From Corynebacterium jeikeium (GTDB lineage Bacteria; Actinomycetota; Actinomycetes; Mycobacteriales; Mycobacteriaceae), in NCBI RefSeq assembly GCF_000738175.1, contig NZ_JFCH01000008.1:1-64000 (forward strand): a DNA stretch of 64,000 bases, written 5' to 3'. The notes under the pieces are model-generated. The model did no database searches. It had not been told where the DNA came from and worked only from the letters and a program-made list of their open reading frames with translations. Both the position numbers and the translations under genes were made by a program. The stretch's first letter is position 1; the number at the start of each line of letters is the position of its first letter. Below are positions 8,422 to 20,867 of this stretch, in pieces.

Positions 8422-9209
8422 AGGCGCTCCTTTCTTAGCGACGCCACCTCGCGCTCCAACTGCTTCGCCAGCTCACCCTGGAACTCGGGCAGCTCGGTGA
8501 GCGCAACCCCCATCGCGCGGGCCAACAACCAGTCCGCTAACTGCGGATTCCTGGCCAGGACGGGGCCGTGCATGTACGTCGCCACCACGGAGCCCTGCAC
8601 GGCGCCTTCGGCGCGCGTCTGCCGGTGGGCATCCTCGCCGGAAAGCCCAGCGGCCTCTGCGCCGTGGTTATCGGTGTTGCCCGTGCCGCGGGTCAGGCGC
8701 CCCAGCGGCTCTGCATCCGCGCCCAGGATCGTCGCACCCATGTGGTTAGCGAATCCCGTCAGCGGTTCGGTCAGGCCTGCCCCGCCGGTCACGGCGGAGG
8801 CTGCCGGGGTGGAGGCAATCTCGCCGATCATGCGCTCGGCGAGTTGGGACGTGGTGGCGTCAATAAGACCCAACCCCTCAACCGTGCGACCATGGCTGGT
8901 GAAGGACCGGCCAAACACCTGCAGACCTGCGCATATAGCCAGAACCGGGCGGCCAGCGGCGACCGCGCGGGCAATGCCGCCGTCGTTGATCAGGTGTTCC
9001 GCAGCCAGAACCTGCGCGGTATCCTCGCCGCCGCCGACGGTGTAAACGTCCAGGGACTCCGGGACGGGCTCGCCCAGGTGGATCGGGTGGATCTCCGCCG
9101 ACAGGCCACGCATGCGGGCGCGCTGGCGCAGCACTAGGGCGTTGCCATCGTCGCCATACGTGCCCAGAACGTCCGGTAGGATCAGGCCGATGTTCAGCTC
9201 AGTGCTCAT
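8418..9209 (-). CDS. gatD: lipid II isoglutaminyl synthase, glutaminase subunit GatD
   Basis: GatD hydrolyses glutamine and passes ammonia to MurT, which amidates the D-glutamate of lipid II. The 263-residue protein starts with NIGLILPDVLGTYGDDGNAL and has the class I glutaminase nucleophile Cys93 in AICAGLQVFG, with the catalytic histidine in YMHGPVLARN. Its start codon abuts the murT stop, so the two subunits are translationally coupled. The last codons, encoding VASLRKERL, are made from a copy of the dispersed GACGCC motif. It was once annotated cobQ-like in corynebacteria. Confidence 0.92.
   Translation of the reverse strand: MSTELNIGLILPDVLGTYGDDGNALVLRQRARMRGLSAEIHPIHLGEPVPESLDVYTVGGGEDTAQVLAAEHLINDGGIARAVAAGRPVLAICAGLQVFGRSFTSHGRTVEGLGLIDATTSQLAERMIGEIASTPAASAVTGGAGLTEPLTGFANHMGATILGADAEPLGRLTRGTGNTDNHGAEAAGLSGEDAHRQTRAEGAVQGSVVATYMHGPVLARNPQLADWLLARAMGVALTELPEFQGELAKQLEREVASLRKERL
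8431..8449 (+). repeat. dispersed GACGCC motif, copy 5 (end of gatD)
   Basis: TTTCTTAGCGACGCCACCT is an 18/19 match lying within the last 11 codons of gatD. On the gatD strand it encodes V-A-S-L-R-K. Confidence 0.75.
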
Positions 9210-10616
9210 TTACGCTTCCCCTTCCTTGTCCAGCACCCGCTTCAAGTCACGGAACGCCGTGTAGTTCGCCAGAACCTCCACGCGGCCCGGCGGGCACGAA
9301 CGGATCGCCTCGACCGTGTCCTTGATCAGATTGTGCTCGACCGCTGCGTAGCCCAAGCGGACCGCCAGATCCGTGCCACGTTCGCCGGCGGCCACGACGT
9401 GTACGCCCTCGAAGTTTTCGAAGCGCACGTCCCACAGCCACGAGAGGTCCTGGCCGTCGGCGACCTGCCCATTCACGCTGATCACGAGGCTATCGGCGGT
9501 GCGGTCCACCATCGACAGGGCTTCCTGCCAGCCGGCAGGGTTCTTCGCCAGCATCAGGCGCACCTCGTGGTTACCGAAGTGCACCACGGAGTAGCGGCCT
9601 GCGACGTTATCCACCTTCTCCGCGGCGGCGATGGCCTGCTCGGTGGAGATGCGGCGGGGGAGGAGCTCGCTCAAAGCCACGGCGGCGGCCACGGCCTGGG
9701 TTGCGTTGCCGCGGTTCGCGTTGCCCGGGAGGGTCAGGTTCATCGGGTGCAGGTTGCCCTCGCGGTCGATCAGACCATCGTCCGTGATGCGCCAATCGGG
9801 GGTTGGCCTGCGGAATTCCCGGCCATCGGGGAGCTTTTTTGCGGCGTACCAGTCCACCACGCCGTCTTCGCCAGTGCGGTGGATGATCGCGCCTTCCGTG
9901 CGCGGGCAGCTGGTGGAATCGCCCGCCCAGCCGAAGCCGGCGCTGACCCACTGGACATTCGGGGAGTCCCAGGCGGCGGAGGTTACGGAAACATCGTCGC
10001 AGTTCGCGATGACCTGCATGTCGGGGCGGGCCTCTATGCACGCGCGGAGGGTGCGCTCGATCTTGTTGATCTCACCCACGCGGTCTAGTTGGTCGCGCGA
10101 GAGGTTCAGCAGTACCAGCACGTCCGCGTCGAGTTTCTCGGCGATTTTGGGGACGTGCAGCTCATCGACTTCCAGCACGACTGTGTCAGCGTCGCGGCCG
10201 GCAAGCAGCGCGCTGATCACGCCCGCGTCCATGTTGTCGCCGCCCTCGTTAGTGCAGACGGTCGCGGCTGTGCGGACGGCGCCGGCCAGCATACGGGTGG
10301 TAGTGGACTTGCCGTTTGTGCCTGTGACCAGCACCGTTGGACGCTTCTTGCCATCCTTGCCGGCGCCGAGGCTTGCCATTAGCTGCGGGTCGATTGCTCC
10401 GCCGACCAGGCCGCCGATCATGCCGCCGGCCCCTCGCCCTGCCTTTCTTGACGCCCACGTAGCCAGCTGCGCCATGCGAATCGCAACGGAGCTGCGGAAC
10501 CGCTGCAGTGTGGAGCGGCGTGTGCCGGCGGGCTGCGGCCCGGAGTGCTGCGTGCCCTGCTGCCCGGAGTGCTGCGTGCCCGCAGGCTGTGCGCCGGTTC
10601 GATCAGAGTTATCCAT
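9210..10616 (-). CDS. murT: lipid II isoglutaminyl synthase, Mur-ligase-like subunit MurT
   Basis: MurT activates the D-iso-glutamate carboxylate of lipid II with ATP for amidation with GatD-derived ammonia. Walker A VTGTNGKSTTTR is at about 98-109, followed by the Mur ligase EVDELHVPK motif, LNLSRDQLDRVGE and a C-terminal DUF1727 region. Two oddities are visible. Residues 9-35 are a Gln/Gly/Thr/Ser-rich repeat not needed by the family, so the true start may be further in. The central ribbon that carries four zinc cysteines in some MurT proteins has only one obvious cysteine (SCPR). It is upstream of gatD and coupled to it. Confidence 0.9.
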   Translation of the reverse strand: MDNSDRTGAQPAGTQHSGQQGTQHSGPQPAGTRRSTLQRFRSSVAIRMAQLATWASRKAGRGAGGMIGGLVGGAIDPQLMASLGAGKDGKKRPTVLVTGTNGKSTTTRMLAGAVRTAATVCTNEGGDNMDAGVISALLAGRDADTVVLEVDELHVPKIAEKLDADVLVLLNLSRDQLDRVGEINKIERTLRACIEARPDMQVIANCDDVSVTSAAWDSPNVQWVSAGFGWAGDSTSCPRTEGAIIHRTGEDGVVDWYAAKKLPDGREFRRPTPDWRITDDGLIDREGNLHPMNLTLPGNANRGNATQAVAAAVALSELLPRRISTEQAIAAAEKVDNVAGRYSVVHFGNHEVRLMLAKNPAGWQEALSMVDRTADSLVISVNGQVADGQDLSWLWDVRFENFEGVHVVAAGERGTDLAVRLGYAAVEHNLIKDTVEAIRSCPPGRVEVLANYTAFRDLKRVLDKEGEA

Positions 10617-10682
10617 GGGGACTAAGTGTACTCGCAGGGGCGTGCTGGAATTAGGAGGCTGGCGCGCCGGAGATGGCGAGCG

Positions 10683-11030
10683 TTAGTCCATTTGGAGAAC
10701 AGCGCGAAGTTCAGCGAAGAGTTCGGGCTTTACTAGGTGTGTGACAGTGCGACCTGTTCGGGCTTTGCGGAGCAGACCTGCATCGGTAAGCCGCTTTAGG
10801 TGGTGTGAGACCGTGGGCTGGCTAAGCCCAGTAATATCTGCCAGCCGGTTTACACTGATAGGCTCGCAGCCCTTGGCTGCCAAGTGAGAGAGTATTTGCA
10901 GGCGGGCCTGGTCGGCCAGGACTTTGAATAAAGCGGCATACCGGGTGGCCTCGAGGTCCGACAATGGCCCGCTACTTAGTGAACAGCATGTTGAGGGGTC
11001 AGAAAGCGGGAAAATCTCTGGATTGGCCAT
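10683..11030 (-). CDS. arsR: ArsR-family arsenite-responsive repressor
   Basis: The 115-residue winged-helix protein has the ArsR DNA-recognition helix (ITGLSQPTVSHHLKRL, about 66-81). Cys15 and Cys16 in the N-terminal arm and Cys55 give the three-cysteine As(III) site described for the C. glutamicum ArsR type, not the CVC site of the E. coli type. It is divergent from acr3-arsC and two ATTGA-type palindromes lie between them, so it most likely represses both units until arsenite binds. Base composition is lower in G+C than in murT or dnaQ. Confidence 0.92.
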   Translation of the reverse strand: MANPEIFPLSDPSTCCSLSSGPLSDLEATRYAALFKVLADQARLQILSHLAAKGCEPISVNRLADITGLSQPTVSHHLKRLTDAGLLRKARTGRTVTHLVKPELFAELRAVLQMD

Positions 11031-11044
11031 GTCAACAATCGTAT

Positions 11045-11093
11045 ATTGACAGGCATCAATACGACACTTAGTTTAATATTGATACTAGTCAAT
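11045..11093. promoter_or_regulatory. two probable ArsR operators in the ars divergent promoter
   Basis: ATTGACAGGCATCAAT (11045-11060) and ATTGATACTAGTCAAT (11078-11093) are 16 bp imperfect palindromes with the same ATTGA/TCAAT half-sites, 33 bp apart centre to centre. They fill the gap between arsR and acr3 and overlap the likely promoters, so binding would block both directions. Confidence 0.7.
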
Positions 11094-11109
11094 ACTTAGA
11101 GAAGGTTAC

Positions 11110-12201
11110 ATGACAGCTCCTTCGCGCTCCGGTATGTCATTTTTGGATCGGTTCTTGCCCGTTTGGATTATCCTCGCAATGGTTGCAGGGCTGTTGGTGA
11201 ACCGTGTGGCTCCGGGGGTTGGAGCAAAGCTTAGGGATCTGGAAGTCGGAAGCATTTCGCTTCCTATCGCACTCGGCTTATTGGTAATGATGTACCCGCC
11301 CCTGGCAAAGGTTCAGTATGACAAGACTCGCCGGATCGCTTCTGATAGACGCTTGATGGCGGTTTCCATTGTCTTGAACTGGATTGTGGGGCCGGCATTC
11401 ATGTTTGCCTTGGCGTGGCTGTGTTTGCCTGATGAGCCTGAACTGCGCACCGGTTTGATTGTCGTTGGCCTAGCTCGGTGCATTGCAATGGTTCTGGTCT
11501 GGTCGGACCTCTCTTGCGGCGATAAAGAATTAACTGCGGTACTGGTGGCAGTTAATTCAGTATTCCAGGTGCTTATGTTTGGCGTGTTGGGGTGGTTCTA
11601 TCTGCAAGTACTTCCCGGTTGGTTGGGGTTGCCTACAACCTCGGCAGACTTCTCGTTCTGGTCGATCGTGATTTCTGTCTTAGTATTCCTGGGTATCCCA
11701 CTGGCAGCTGGTCTCGCCTCTCGGGTGTTTGGTGAAAAGATTAAGGGGCGGGAGTGGTACGAAACTAGGTTTTTGCCGGCAATTTCTCCACTTGCATTGG
11801 TGGGGCTGTTGTACACGATCGTGCTCTTGTTTTCACTGCAAGGGGAGCAGATCTCCGAGCACCCTTGGGCGGTGGCACGTACGGCTGTTCCGCTGGTTGC
11901 ATACTTCGCTGGCATGTTTGCGATTAGCTTGGTCGTTTCAAAGGCAACGGGATTGAACTACGCTCAGTCTGCATCGGTTTCTTTTACTGCTGCGGGAAAT
12001 AACTTTGAGCTTGCTATCGCTGTGTCAATCGGGGCTTTTGGAGCGACTTCTGCGCAGGCATTGGCCGGAACTATTGGCCCGCTTATTGAGATTCCGGTGC
12101 TCGTTGGACTGGTTTACGTCATGCTCTGGATAGGGCCAAAACTTTTCGCCGGGGATCCGACGCTGCCTACTCGGTCGGGTAGCCCCAAACGATTCGGTTA
12201 A
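11110..12201 (+). CDS. acr3: ACR3-family arsenite efflux permease
   Basis: The 363-residue polytopic membrane protein has about ten hydrophobic segments and the ACR3 signature region [21 protein letters not shown], with the functionally important cysteine in GLARC. It exports arsenite using the proton gradient. An alternative Met (MSFLDRF, residue 9) could be the start. The stop overlaps the first ATG of the next frame (TAATG). A/T-rich codons are far more frequent than in neighbouring backbone genes. Confidence 0.92.
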   Translation: MTAPSRSGMSFLDRFLPVWIILAMVAGLLVNRVAPGVGAKLRDLEVGSISLPIALGLLVMMYPPLAKVQYDKTRRIASDRRLMAVSIVLNWIVGPAFMFALAWLCLPDEPELRTGLIVVGLARCIAMVLVWSDLSCGDKELTAVLVAVNSVFQVLMFGVLGWFYLQVLPGWLGLPTTSADFSFWSIVISVLVFLGIPLAAGLASRVFGEKIKGREWYETRFLPAISPLALVGLLYTIVLLFSLQGEQISEHPWAVARTAVPLVAYFAGMFAISLVVSKATGLNYAQSASVSFTAAGNNFELAIAVSIGAFGATSAQALAGTIGPLIEIPVLVGLVYVMLWIGPKLFAGDPTLPTRSGSPKRFG

Positions 12202-12218
12202 TGAGGGAGCGAATCAAA

Positions 12219-12638
12219 ATGAGCACGAAACCTAAAGTTCTCTTTGTTTGTGTAGGTAACGGCGGGAAGTCGCAGATGGCTGCTGCTCTAGCCGAAAAGC
12301 ATGCTGGTGAGATGATTGAGATATATTCCGCTGGCACCAAACCAGCCGAAAAGCTAAACGCTGAGTCGGTGGAAGCTATAAGTGAAGTCGGCGCTGATAT
12401 GGCCGGCGGCCACCCGAAGGATGTTGATTCAACTTTGCTGCGGGATGTTGATCGCGTGATCATTCTCGGAAAGGATGCGCAGCTCGAGCTTCCAGATGAA
12501 GCGCGAGGCAATCTTCAGCGGTGGGTTACTGACGAGCCTTCCGCGCGTGGGGTAGAGGGCATGGAGCGCATGCGGCTGATCCGTGATGATATCGACGCCC
12601 GCGTGCAGTCGCTCGTTGCCGAGTTGCTTGACGATTGA
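12219..12638 (+). CDS. arsC: low-molecular-weight phosphatase-like arsenate reductase
   Basis: About 139 residues with the LMW-PTP fold signature [18 protein letters not shown] at the N-terminus. Arsenate reductases of this fold reduce As(V) to As(III) for Acr3 to export, in corynebacteria using mycothiol or thioredoxin. Cys11 is the only obvious catalytic cysteine. The P-loop reads C-x5-K (Lys17), whereas the canonical phosphatase loop is C-x5-R. The C-terminal region has TDEPSARG where the general-acid DP loop is expected. I choose ATG 12219 because GGGAG precedes it; an in-frame ATG at 12201 overlaps the acr3 stop. Confidence 0.82.
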   Translation: MSTKPKVLFVCVGNGGKSQMAAALAEKHAGEMIEIYSAGTKPAEKLNAESVEAISEVGADMAGGHPKDVDSTLLRDVDRVIILGKDAQLELPDEARGNLQRWVTDEPSARGVEGMERMRLIRDDIDARVQSLVAELLDD

Positions 12639-12768
12639 GAGCGGACAGTCTCCGAGCCCGTTTGAGCGTTTTTATTGGCGCCCGCGGGCTCGGGTGGGTG
12701 CAAATCAGCCTGACGGACGTCGTAGGTTTGCCGCGAGTTTGCAACATTTCCGACACTAAAAGGGATCA
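12639..12768. other. short gap after arsC, no gene seen
   Basis: An imperfect GC-rich inverted repeat (GAGCCCG at about 12655 with CGGGCTC at about 12685) surrounds a T-run and could terminate the ars transcript. Nothing else is recognised. Confidence 0.35.
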
Positions 12769-12880
12769 ATGTCCCAAATCTTCCACTCTGTTTTTATAGC
12801 TTTCTATTTGCGCAGGTCAGAGTGGGTGCATATTTTTGCTTCACACTTGCTAGCTGCTGAAAGTGGAAGATTTGGGACAT
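12769..12880. repeat. inverted-repeat element A (112 bp, perfect 19 bp arms)
   Basis: ATGTCCCAAATCTTCCACT (12769-12787) and its exact complement (12862-12880) bracket 74 bp of A+T-richer DNA. On the minus strand the interior carries GCAAAAATATG followed by CTCTGACCTG. The interior of element B near 32882-33007 has CAAAAAATG followed by CTCTGACCTG. No ORF is present. The arms are too far apart for a simple terminator. Confidence 0.7.
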
Positions 12881-12947
12881 CCGTAACTTTGCAAGCCAGC
12901 TGGGAGGTTCCGGCGTGGTATTGGTGGGGCTAGTGATCTCAATGGGG

Positions 12948-14861
12948 CTAGTGGGAATTGCTCTTGCCGCCACGGTTGCCGCCACCGTTATTCTTGCCAC
13001 CGGATCCACCGGAGCCATTCTTGCCGCGGGAGCTATCCGATCCGCCGGACCCGCCGGACCCGCCGGAGCCCTTGCGGCGCCGACGCCTGCGACGATTTCG
13101 TTTGTTGCTAGGCCCGGGGATCTTCCCCTTCTGGCCTCCTGAGCTGTGGCTTCCTCGGCTTTTGCCCTGGTCGTGGCCTTGGGAGTTGCTTGAGTCGCCG
13201 GAGTTACCGGAGTGATTGGATTTGTTGGCGCCGGAACCGGAACCGCCGGGCCCGTTGGAGTTGGAGCCACCGGAGTTGGACCTGCCGCCCGAGCCGCCAG
13301 ACCCGCCACGCGGCCCGGCCAGCCCGCTGGTCCGCGGGCGGGCGTCCGCACCAGGCTTCGCCGGAACGGCCTCCCTCTCGCCGGGCTGCACGTTATCCAG
13401 CAGAGCCAGGAAGTCCTCGTCCCGGATCAGGGGAATGTTCTTTCGGTCGGCGTGCATCGCCTTGCCCCGCAGCTCGTAGTTTTCGTTGCACACCACCAGC
13501 GAGCTGCGACGATTCAGCTTCTCGCTATACGCCAGCCCCGCGGCGACACCCTGGCCGATCAGCACGTCCGGGTCGATCGCCACATCCGGGCTGACCACAA
13601 ACTCCATCCCCTCGACCAGTGGCTCACCGCTCTTCCACGCCCCGGGGTTTACGTATGGGCGGGGAGAGTTAGCGGCGTCAATACGAAGGCCACTACGGCG
13701 CAGCCCAAATTGATCGGCCGCGAGGTTCTCAGGGTCCAGCACCGTCAGCTCGCCGTTGCGCTGCTGCGCGAGCGCGAGGGCGGCGGTGAGGCGCGCGTTC
13801 GCCTCGAGCAGCTCGTCGGGGTCGATGTCTTTTTTACTTAGTGACGCCGCCGCGCCCACCTCCGGCAGCGCCGTCGCAGGGGCTAGCACGGCGGATCGGC
13901 CGGCGTTTGCGGGAGTGTTTGCGCTGGTAGCAGGCTCGGTGGTGGGGTCGGCGGCAGCTTCGGCGGCGCGGTTGTAGCTGGCGACGATGGCGCGCAGGCG
14001 AGGGTCGGTGGAGTCGATGGCCTGGCGTCGGGCGGTGGCGAGTGTGTCGATGATGGAAACCGGTGCGGGCGTTGGCTGGCGCCGACCACCGCGACCGCGG
14101 CCGCGGCTGCGACGGCCGCGGTTCGCTGAGCGCTGCGACAGTTTGAACTCGTGGGTGATGAAGCCCCACACGAAGTCGGACTCATGCATGATGAGCGTGC
14201 GCCCGTCCAAGGCCTGGTGGATCAGCTGCGCGCTGGAGTTGAAGCCCAGCGCCTGGGAGAGCTCGTTGACCTGGTAGCCGTGGAGGTGCCAGGGGCCGGC
14301 GTCTTCGCCGGGGTTGAGGTGGCGGGTCAGCGCGCTGACTTCCTGGCCGATGTTGATGGTCGGCAGTTCGTCGGGGTTTGCAGCGTCGTCGGGGACTTCC
14401 GCGCCAGGGCCGAAAAAGACTACGGAAAGTGCCACCAGCCGGGAGGTTTTCGGGTGAATGCCGGAGGTGGAAATGCTCACGGCCGCAAAGGGGGCCTCCT
14501 CCTTGGAGGGGAGGTCGTGCAGAGCGGACTCGAGCTCCTCGCGGGGGCTCGACTGGTCGTTGTCCTCGCGGGAACTCCCGCTGACGCTCCCGCTGGAATC
14601 CGCGGCAGCTCGGAACTCGGGGTTTTCAACCGGAGCGGAGTACACTTCTGCCCCCGGCTCAGAGCGCCCTTCGGCGCCTGTGGGGGAATGGTTGTGGGCG
14701 GGGGAGGGGGCGTCCGAAGTACTAGCGTCCGAAGAAGTACCGTCCGAAAAAGAAACAGCGAGAGAACCTGCAGGGCGAGTTACCCTGCGGCGCGGGCGCC
14801 TTGGGCGGCGCGCGCCGGTGTGCTCGGGGCCGGGGGCGGCCGAGTGATCGTTCTCGTTCAT
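12948..14861 (-). CDS. DnaQ-like/BRCT protein with long disordered tail
   Basis: By position between recR/gatD-murT and leuA this matches the gene annotated as a DNA polymerase III epsilon-related protein in corynebacteria. The 637-residue product has an Arg/Ser-rich N-terminus (1-110), a domain that resembles an exonuclease fold but reads VSISTSGIHP where the DEDD family has D-x-E, a second domain (GMEFVVSPDV to AMHADRKNIPLIRDEDFLALL, about 430-500) that looks like a BRCT domain, and a C-terminal 130 residues of Gly/Ser/Asn with an Arg8 block. The missing acidic pair suggests no nuclease activity. A dispersed motif copy encodes AASLSKKDID. Function is unknown. Confidence 0.6.
   Translation of the reverse strand: MNENDHSAAPGPEHTGARRPRRPRRRVTRPAGSLAVSFSDGTSSDASTSDAPSPAHNHSPTGAEGRSEPGAEVYSAPVENPEFRAAADSSGSVSGSSREDNDQSSPREELESALHDLPSKEEAPFAAVSISTSGIHPKTSRLVALSVVFFGPGAEVPDDAANPDELPTINIGQEVSALTRHLNPGEDAGPWHLHGYQVNELSQALGFNSSAQLIHQALDGRTLIMHESDFVWGFITHEFKLSQRSANRGRRSRGRGRGGRRQPTPAPVSIIDTLATARRQAIDSTDPRLRAIVASYNRAAEAAADPTTEPATSANTPANAGRSAVLAPATALPEVGAAASLSKKDIDPDELLEANARLTAALALAQQRNGELTVLDPENLAADQFGLRRSGLRIDAANSPRPYVNPGAWKSGEPLVEGMEFVVSPDVAIDPDVLIGQGVAAGLAYSEKLNRRSSLVVCNENYELRGKAMHADRKNIPLIRDEDFLALLDNVQPGEREAVPAKPGADARPRTSGLAGPRGGSGGSGGRSNSGGSNSNGPGGSGSGANKSNHSGNSGDSSNSQGHDQGKSRGSHSSGGQKGKIPGPSNKRNRRRRRRRKGSGGSGGSGGSDSSRGKNGSGGSGGKNNGGGNRGGKSNSH
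13831..13851 (+). repeat. dispersed GACGCC motif, copy 6
   Basis: TTTTTACTTAGTGACGCCGC lies in the linker between the two domains of the DnaQ-like protein and on its strand encodes A-A-S-L-S-K-K. Confidence 0.65.
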
Positions 14862-14970
14862 GGACTACATACTACCCAGCGGGGAACCGTGCCTCGCTGG
14901 CAGCCCGCAGGCTGCGGGCGAGAGGCGGACAGCCTGCCGGGCGAGCGACGGGGTGGCTAAGGCCAGCCCC

Positions 14971-17001
<2,031 letters not shown>

Positions 17002-17046
17002 TTAGGTGCGTCACAGGGAGAGCTCCCAAAACTGCCCAGAAACGCC

Positions 17047-17114
17047 AAAAACCACCCCAAATCCCACACTGTGGGAAATTTGTCCCTCAATGTGGGGTGC
17101 TTGTTGTGGTTTTT
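17047..17114 (-). terminator. terminator of the DMT transporter gene
   Basis: AAAAACCAC (17047-17055) and GTGGTTTTT (17106-17114), with inner CACCCCA/TGGGGTG pairs and a CCCACACTGTGGG hairpin, form a large stem ending in T's on the minus strand. It separates the transporter at 17130 from the leuA leader. Confidence 0.55.
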
Positions 17115-17122
17115 CGTTGTTG

Positions 17123-17142
17123 TTTTTCTTTATGACGCCGCC
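17123..17142 (+). repeat. dispersed GACGCC motif, copy 7 (spans a stop codon)
   Basis: TTTTTCTTTATGACGCCGCC covers the last codons and the TAA stop of the transporter gene, encoding T-A-A-S-stop on the minus strand. Confidence 0.65.
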
Positions 17143-18110
17143 GTCTCGGCCTCTGTAGTTCCAGCGTCCGTTCCTGAGTTCGTGTTGGCGCCCGTCTTCG
17201 AGGTCGAGTCGGTGGGAGTGTCTGTGCCCGCGGCTGAACCGGCGCCCTCCGCGGCGCCTTCATCCTCGTCAATCGACTTACGGCTCAGAATCACCGTCGA
17301 GACCGTCATGACCGCAATGGCAGCCGCCATGTAGGCGTACTCCCAGCCTTCGATCTGAAACTTCTCGCCCAGCACGATGTAGCCCAGCACGAACGCCACC
17401 AGCGGCTCCACCACCGTCATTGCCGGCAGGGAGTTCTTCAGCGGGCCGGCGTTAAACGAGGCCTGCTGCACGGCCGTGCCGATGGCCGCGAAGGCGATCA
17501 ACGTCCACAGCTCCCAGGAGGCTAGTAGCGCGGGCATCCCGGAATCGCGGAAAATATCCACCACGGCCTTCGAAAGTACGGCGACATATCCCATGATCGC
17601 GCCGGTGATCGATCCCAGCACCAGCGCGCGCAGCGCCGCCGCCTGCTCCAGTGCATACACGAAGAACGCCAGCAGGATCACTGCGCCGATACTCAGGCAG
17701 ACCAGCCACACGGCCAGGTCTGGTTCGCGGTGGCCGGCGGCAGGTTTGCCGCGCACAACGAGGATGGCCACTGCCACCGTCAGAAGTCCCGCCCATGCTG
17801 TTTCGGACGCCGATATTCGCCGCCCGTCGTATTTCGCCGACAGCGGCAGTGTGAACATCAAGGAGAGTACGAGAATCGGCTGCACCACCAGCAGCGTTCC
17901 GAACGCCAATGCCACGATCTGCAGGAGGTATCCGAACAGGGCGCTGGCCACGCCGACCCACCACATGGGCTGCTTGATGGCATCCCAGATGGCGCCGCTG
18001 CGGTTCTCGCCGGAGGCGATGGCGATGCGGTGGCGTACCACCGTCCCCCAGGCGATGGTGAGCGCGGAGCCCAGCGCGAAAACAACTGCGAGCGCGTTGT
18101 TCTCGAGCAT
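17130..18110 (-). CDS. DMT/EamA-like multidrug or metabolite transporter
   Basis: The 326-residue membrane protein has about nine to ten hydrophobic helices with the duplicated plan of drug/metabolite transporters: the first half ends near LLAFFVYALEQAAALRA and the second contains the VVEPLVAFVLGYIVLGEKF motif typical of EamA repeats. The C-terminal 40 residues are a Thr/Ser/Asp-rich hydrophilic tail. The substrate cannot be told from sequence. It lies between leuA and lysC on the opposite strand to lysC. Confidence 0.72.
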   Translation of the reverse strand: MLENNALAVVFALGSALTIAWGTVVRHRIAIASGENRSGAIWDAIKQPMWWVGVASALFGYLLQIVALAFGTLLVVQPILVLSLMFTLPLSAKYDGRRISASETAWAGLLTVAVAILVVRGKPAAGHREPDLAVWLVCLSIGAVILLAFFVYALEQAAALRALVLGSITGAIMGYVAVLSKAVVDIFRDSGMPALLASWELWTLIAFAAIGTAVQQASFNAGPLKNSLPAMTVVEPLVAFVLGYIVLGEKFQIEGWEYAYMAAAIAVMTVSTVILSRKSIDEDEGAAEGAGSAAGTDTPTDSTSKTGANTNSGTDAGTTEAETAAS

Positions 18111-18411
18111 CGTGCCCCCTCACCTCTTTGTCTTCTTCTTGGCTGGTCGCACTGTGTTGCGCCGGGTGGGCGCGCTGACCGCTTACGTTGATGCGTCATT
18201 TTGTGTGCTTCGTACCCTGGGTACCTTATCGGACGCCGGAGGCTGGGCCGGACATTAGTCCGCGACGCGCGTGTTACGTATGTGACGCATGTGGCGCGCA
18301 GGGGTGTTGGCGTCAGAAAGCAAAAAGAGTTCTCCAAACCCTACCCCCACCTCGGCAGACCAAGTAGTCTAAAGTCTGACTAAGACTAGACCCGGAAGGT
18401 GGCAACAACCA
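18111..18411. other. lysC upstream region
   Basis: This 301 bp gap separates the divergent transporter and lysC. It holds a dispersed-motif copy (18307). Near 18366-18389 there is a palindromic stretch TAGTCTAAAGTCTGACTAAG continuing into ACTA, with AGTCT/AGACT arms, just before the GGAAGG ribosome-binding site. That palindrome could be part of a regulator site or promoter. No ORF is convincing. Confidence 0.4.
18307..18329 (-). repeat. dispersed GACGCC motif, copy 8
   Basis: TTGGCGTCAGAAAGCAAAAA in the lysC upstream gap keeps the TGGCGTC core followed by an A-rich tract. Confidence 0.45.
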
Positions 18412-20774
<2,363 letters not shown>

Positions 20775-20867
20775 CGCTGCGCCGGTACAGCAGCGCCCGA
20801 GCCAAACGGCGGGCGCGGTGCCTAGCCCTGCGAGACCGGCCGGGCCGCCAGGCAGCTCCCCCAGCCG

